A stretch of 64,000 nt of DNA from Nitrospira sp. (GTDB taxonomy: Bacteria; Nitrospirota; Nitrospiria; Nitrospirales; Nitrospiraceae), in the NCBI GenBank assembly GCA_030123605.1, contig CP126123.1:1-64000 (forward strand), written 5' to 3'. The position numbers and the translations under genes were made by a program. Below, one piece after another: positions 62,630-64,000 of this stretch. How positions within the stretch are numbered: position 1 is the stretch's first letter; every line of letters begins with the position of its first letter. The notes below the pieces were generated by a model. That model saw nothing but the letters and a program-made list of their open reading frames with translations, was not told the origin of the DNA and made no database searches.

Positions 62630-64000
62630 TTACAACCTGGCTGTTGTTGCACTCACCCGTCGTCGTTTGCGCGCGGGGGCCTGGCCGGCGGCGCCGAAGG
62701 GGGCGACCCGGGCCAGCACGGCCGCCGAGAGCACATAGCCCGGCTTCGGCCGCTCCGGCGGCCGCGTCGGATCAAGCAGGAGCGTCTCATAGGCAATCGG
62801 CGCCGCGAGGCCCAGCTCGTCGTCTACGGCGAGATCGTCCGCCGCCAGGGTGAGGCCGCCGTCGAGTGGCATAAAGGCCGGCTGCGCCAACTGCTCATCC
62901 TCCCGCAGGTCCTCGAACTGGGCCAGGGCGAAGGGCTCATGCACCGGCGTCGTGCGCCAGGGGGAGGCCCCGGCGCGATCGGTCACCGAGACCGTCACCG
63001 TCGTGGGCCCGCCGACCAGCGGTGCGGTGCCCAGCTTCGTGAATCGTCGGTTCAACGGGGCAATCCGCTCCCGCACCGTCAGCTCCGCCCAGGGATGCAC
63101 CCGCAGTCCGGTGGGTGGTGGGGTGGTCTCTCTGATGGTCACGACGGGCGCACTACTGCGGGGCACCGTCCCGTTCCAATTGCGCTGGTCGGCCAGGGCG
63201 GCGGCGATCAAGCTCACCACATCCACGGCCGCGGGGAGCGGCGGGGCAGCCTTGCTCCCGAAGGTCCGTGAGAAGGACACCGACACCGAGAAGAACAGAA
63301 TCTTGATCTTGGCCTTGCCTTCCACGTGCCAGGGCGTGGGCCCGGCTAATCGGCCCTTGAACGAGATGCCCATCAATAAGCGGCCGTGATAGCGCAGGGC
63401 CAGCGCGGCGCCGACCTCCACCTCAAAGGCCAACGGAGTCAATTGGATGAGCGCATCGAAGCCGAGCATCCCGTCGAAGCTGAAGCCGCCGCCGGCTGCA
63501 TGCAAATCTACTCGAGCGCCGAACTGCACCGTATTGGAGGTGACCGCCAGATAGGCCTGACAGCGCAACTGGAGCGAGTCGCCGTCGGCCAGTTGCAGGG
63601 CCAGTCGCTTCAAGGCGGGCAGGCCCGGTGGCGCGGCAAAGCGGGGATGGAAGCCGCCGATCGCCAGCACAAATTGTGGCTCTCGGCCCCAGCCCGCGCG
63701 CAAGGCCATGTCGCCGGTCAGGGTGAATTGCAGGATGCGTGACTCATAGAGCGTCGCATCCAACGCCACGGTCTCGGCACTCACATCCAGCACACCCAAG
63801 GCATCCATGCGAATCTGGATGAGCGGATGGGTCTGGTTCGGCAGCAGGACTTGCAAGCGACCGAGCACGATCATCCGAACGGGGCTGGGCAGTTCGACCA
63901 GCAGGGCCAGGTCGAGCGTGAGCAGGGTCGGCGTGCCCCAGCGCAGTTGCACCATCGGGCCGAGCACATGGCGGCCCGCCGTCGGGGGGAACACCCGGCG
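62630..64000 (-). CDS. DUF6603-like protein, C-terminal part (truncated by window edge)
   Basis: The frame is open to base 64000, so about 456 C-terminal residues are seen. IQIRMDALGVLDVSAETVAL, LTGDMALRAGWGREPQFVLA and IGGFHPRFAAPPGLPALKRL, VTSNTVQFGARVDLHAAGG, and LAGPTPWHVEGKAKIKILFF are boxes I associate with DUF6603 proteins. The pattern is alternating hydrophobic residues, a long beta-strand array. The C-terminus is basic (ARKRRRVSATTARL). This is the first gene of the operon visible here; the rest lies beyond the window. The name is from memory and should be checked. Confidence 0.62.
   Translation of the reverse strand, partial: RRVFPPTAGRHVLGPMVQLRWGTPTLLTLDLALLVELPSPVRMIVLGRLQVLLPNQTHPLIQIRMDALGVLDVSAETVALDATLYESRILQFTLTGDMALRAGWGREPQFVLAIGGFHPRFAAPPGLPALKRLALQLADGDSLQLRCQAYLAVTSNTVQFGARVDLHAAGGGFSFDGMLGFDALIQLTPLAFEVEVGAALALRYHGRLLMGISFKGRLAGPTPWHVEGKAKIKILFFSVSVSFSRTFGSKAAPPLPAAVDVVSLIAAALADQRNWNGTVPRSSAPVVTIRETTPPPTGLRVHPWAELTVRERIAPLNRRFTKLGTAPLVGGPTTVTVSVTDRAGASPWRTTPVHEPFALAQFEDLREDEQLAQPAFMPLDGGLTLAADDLAVDDELGLAAPIAYETLLLDPTRPPERPKPGYVLSAAVLARVAPFGAAGQAPARKRRRVSATTARL

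Noticed and set aside
52112-64000. Prophage or contractile injection system
   Set aside because: No sheath, tube, baseplate spike, ATPase, terminase or integrase motif is seen in these proteins.
1-64000. CRISPR array, rRNA or tRNA genes
   Set aside because: I saw no regularly spaced direct repeats and no rRNA or tRNA sequence. This is by eye; a tRNA scan could overturn it.

Overview
The window reads as a chromosomal segment of a Gram-negative bacterium, most likely a Nitrospira-type member of the Nitrospirota. The basis is GC-rich coding, outer-membrane features (a TonB-dependent receptor, KdsC, an AMIN-domain amidase) and a pair of short palindromic repeats of a kind I associate with Nitrospira genomes. 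The taxonomic call is inference, because no rRNA or marker gene is present.

Region 1 (1-21102, + strand) is a surface-glycan locus. It holds a truncated capsule-type glycosyltransferase, at least six further glycosyltransferases, two FkbM methyltransferases, two other methyltransferases, a PhyH-like dioxygenase, an epimerase-like SDR, a DegT aminotransferase, an ABC half-exporter that could flip lipid-linked glycan, a polyprenyl-phosphate sugar-1-P transferase, KdsC, and ManC and ManB for GDP-mannose. Many genes overlap by a few bases, so much of it is probably one operon. A palindromic repeat sits at 11361-11678.

Region 2 (21086-37543) is core metabolism and envelope: DUF3108 protein, class I FBPase and DhnA-type aldolase (gluconeogenesis), HtrA/DegQ protease, PIN-TRAM protein with IspD and IspF, CysE, a small membrane protein with a near-consensus promoter, TruA, AMIN amidase, YacP-like NYN protein, TatD, DAHP synthase, and a possible metal-uptake trio (His-rich small protein, TonB receptor, TonB-C-like protein). 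A second copy of the palindromic repeat lies at 36851-36973.

Region 3 (37620-51919, - strand) is a type 1 BREX phage-defence locus in the order brxA-brxB-brxC-pglX-[abiEi-abiEii]-pglZ-brxL. An AbiE toxin-antitoxin pair is embedded in the operon with its own promoter and a perfect 12-bp palindromic operator, and it is translationally coupled to pglZ. The methyltransferase gene pglX carries a one-base frameshift, so the system may be switched off here, unless the shift is a sequencing error.

Region 4 (52112-64000, - strand) is a compact operon of very large proteins of unknown function (571, 1772, 269 and 869 aa, plus the C-terminal part of a DUF6603-like protein that runs off the window). They have no signal peptides, enzymes or transposases. 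The cluster contains long coiled coils, a shared coiled-coil motif between two members, a C-terminal jelly-roll-like domain and beta-rich repeats. It is the best candidate here for an undescribed system, probably a large multiprotein assembly.
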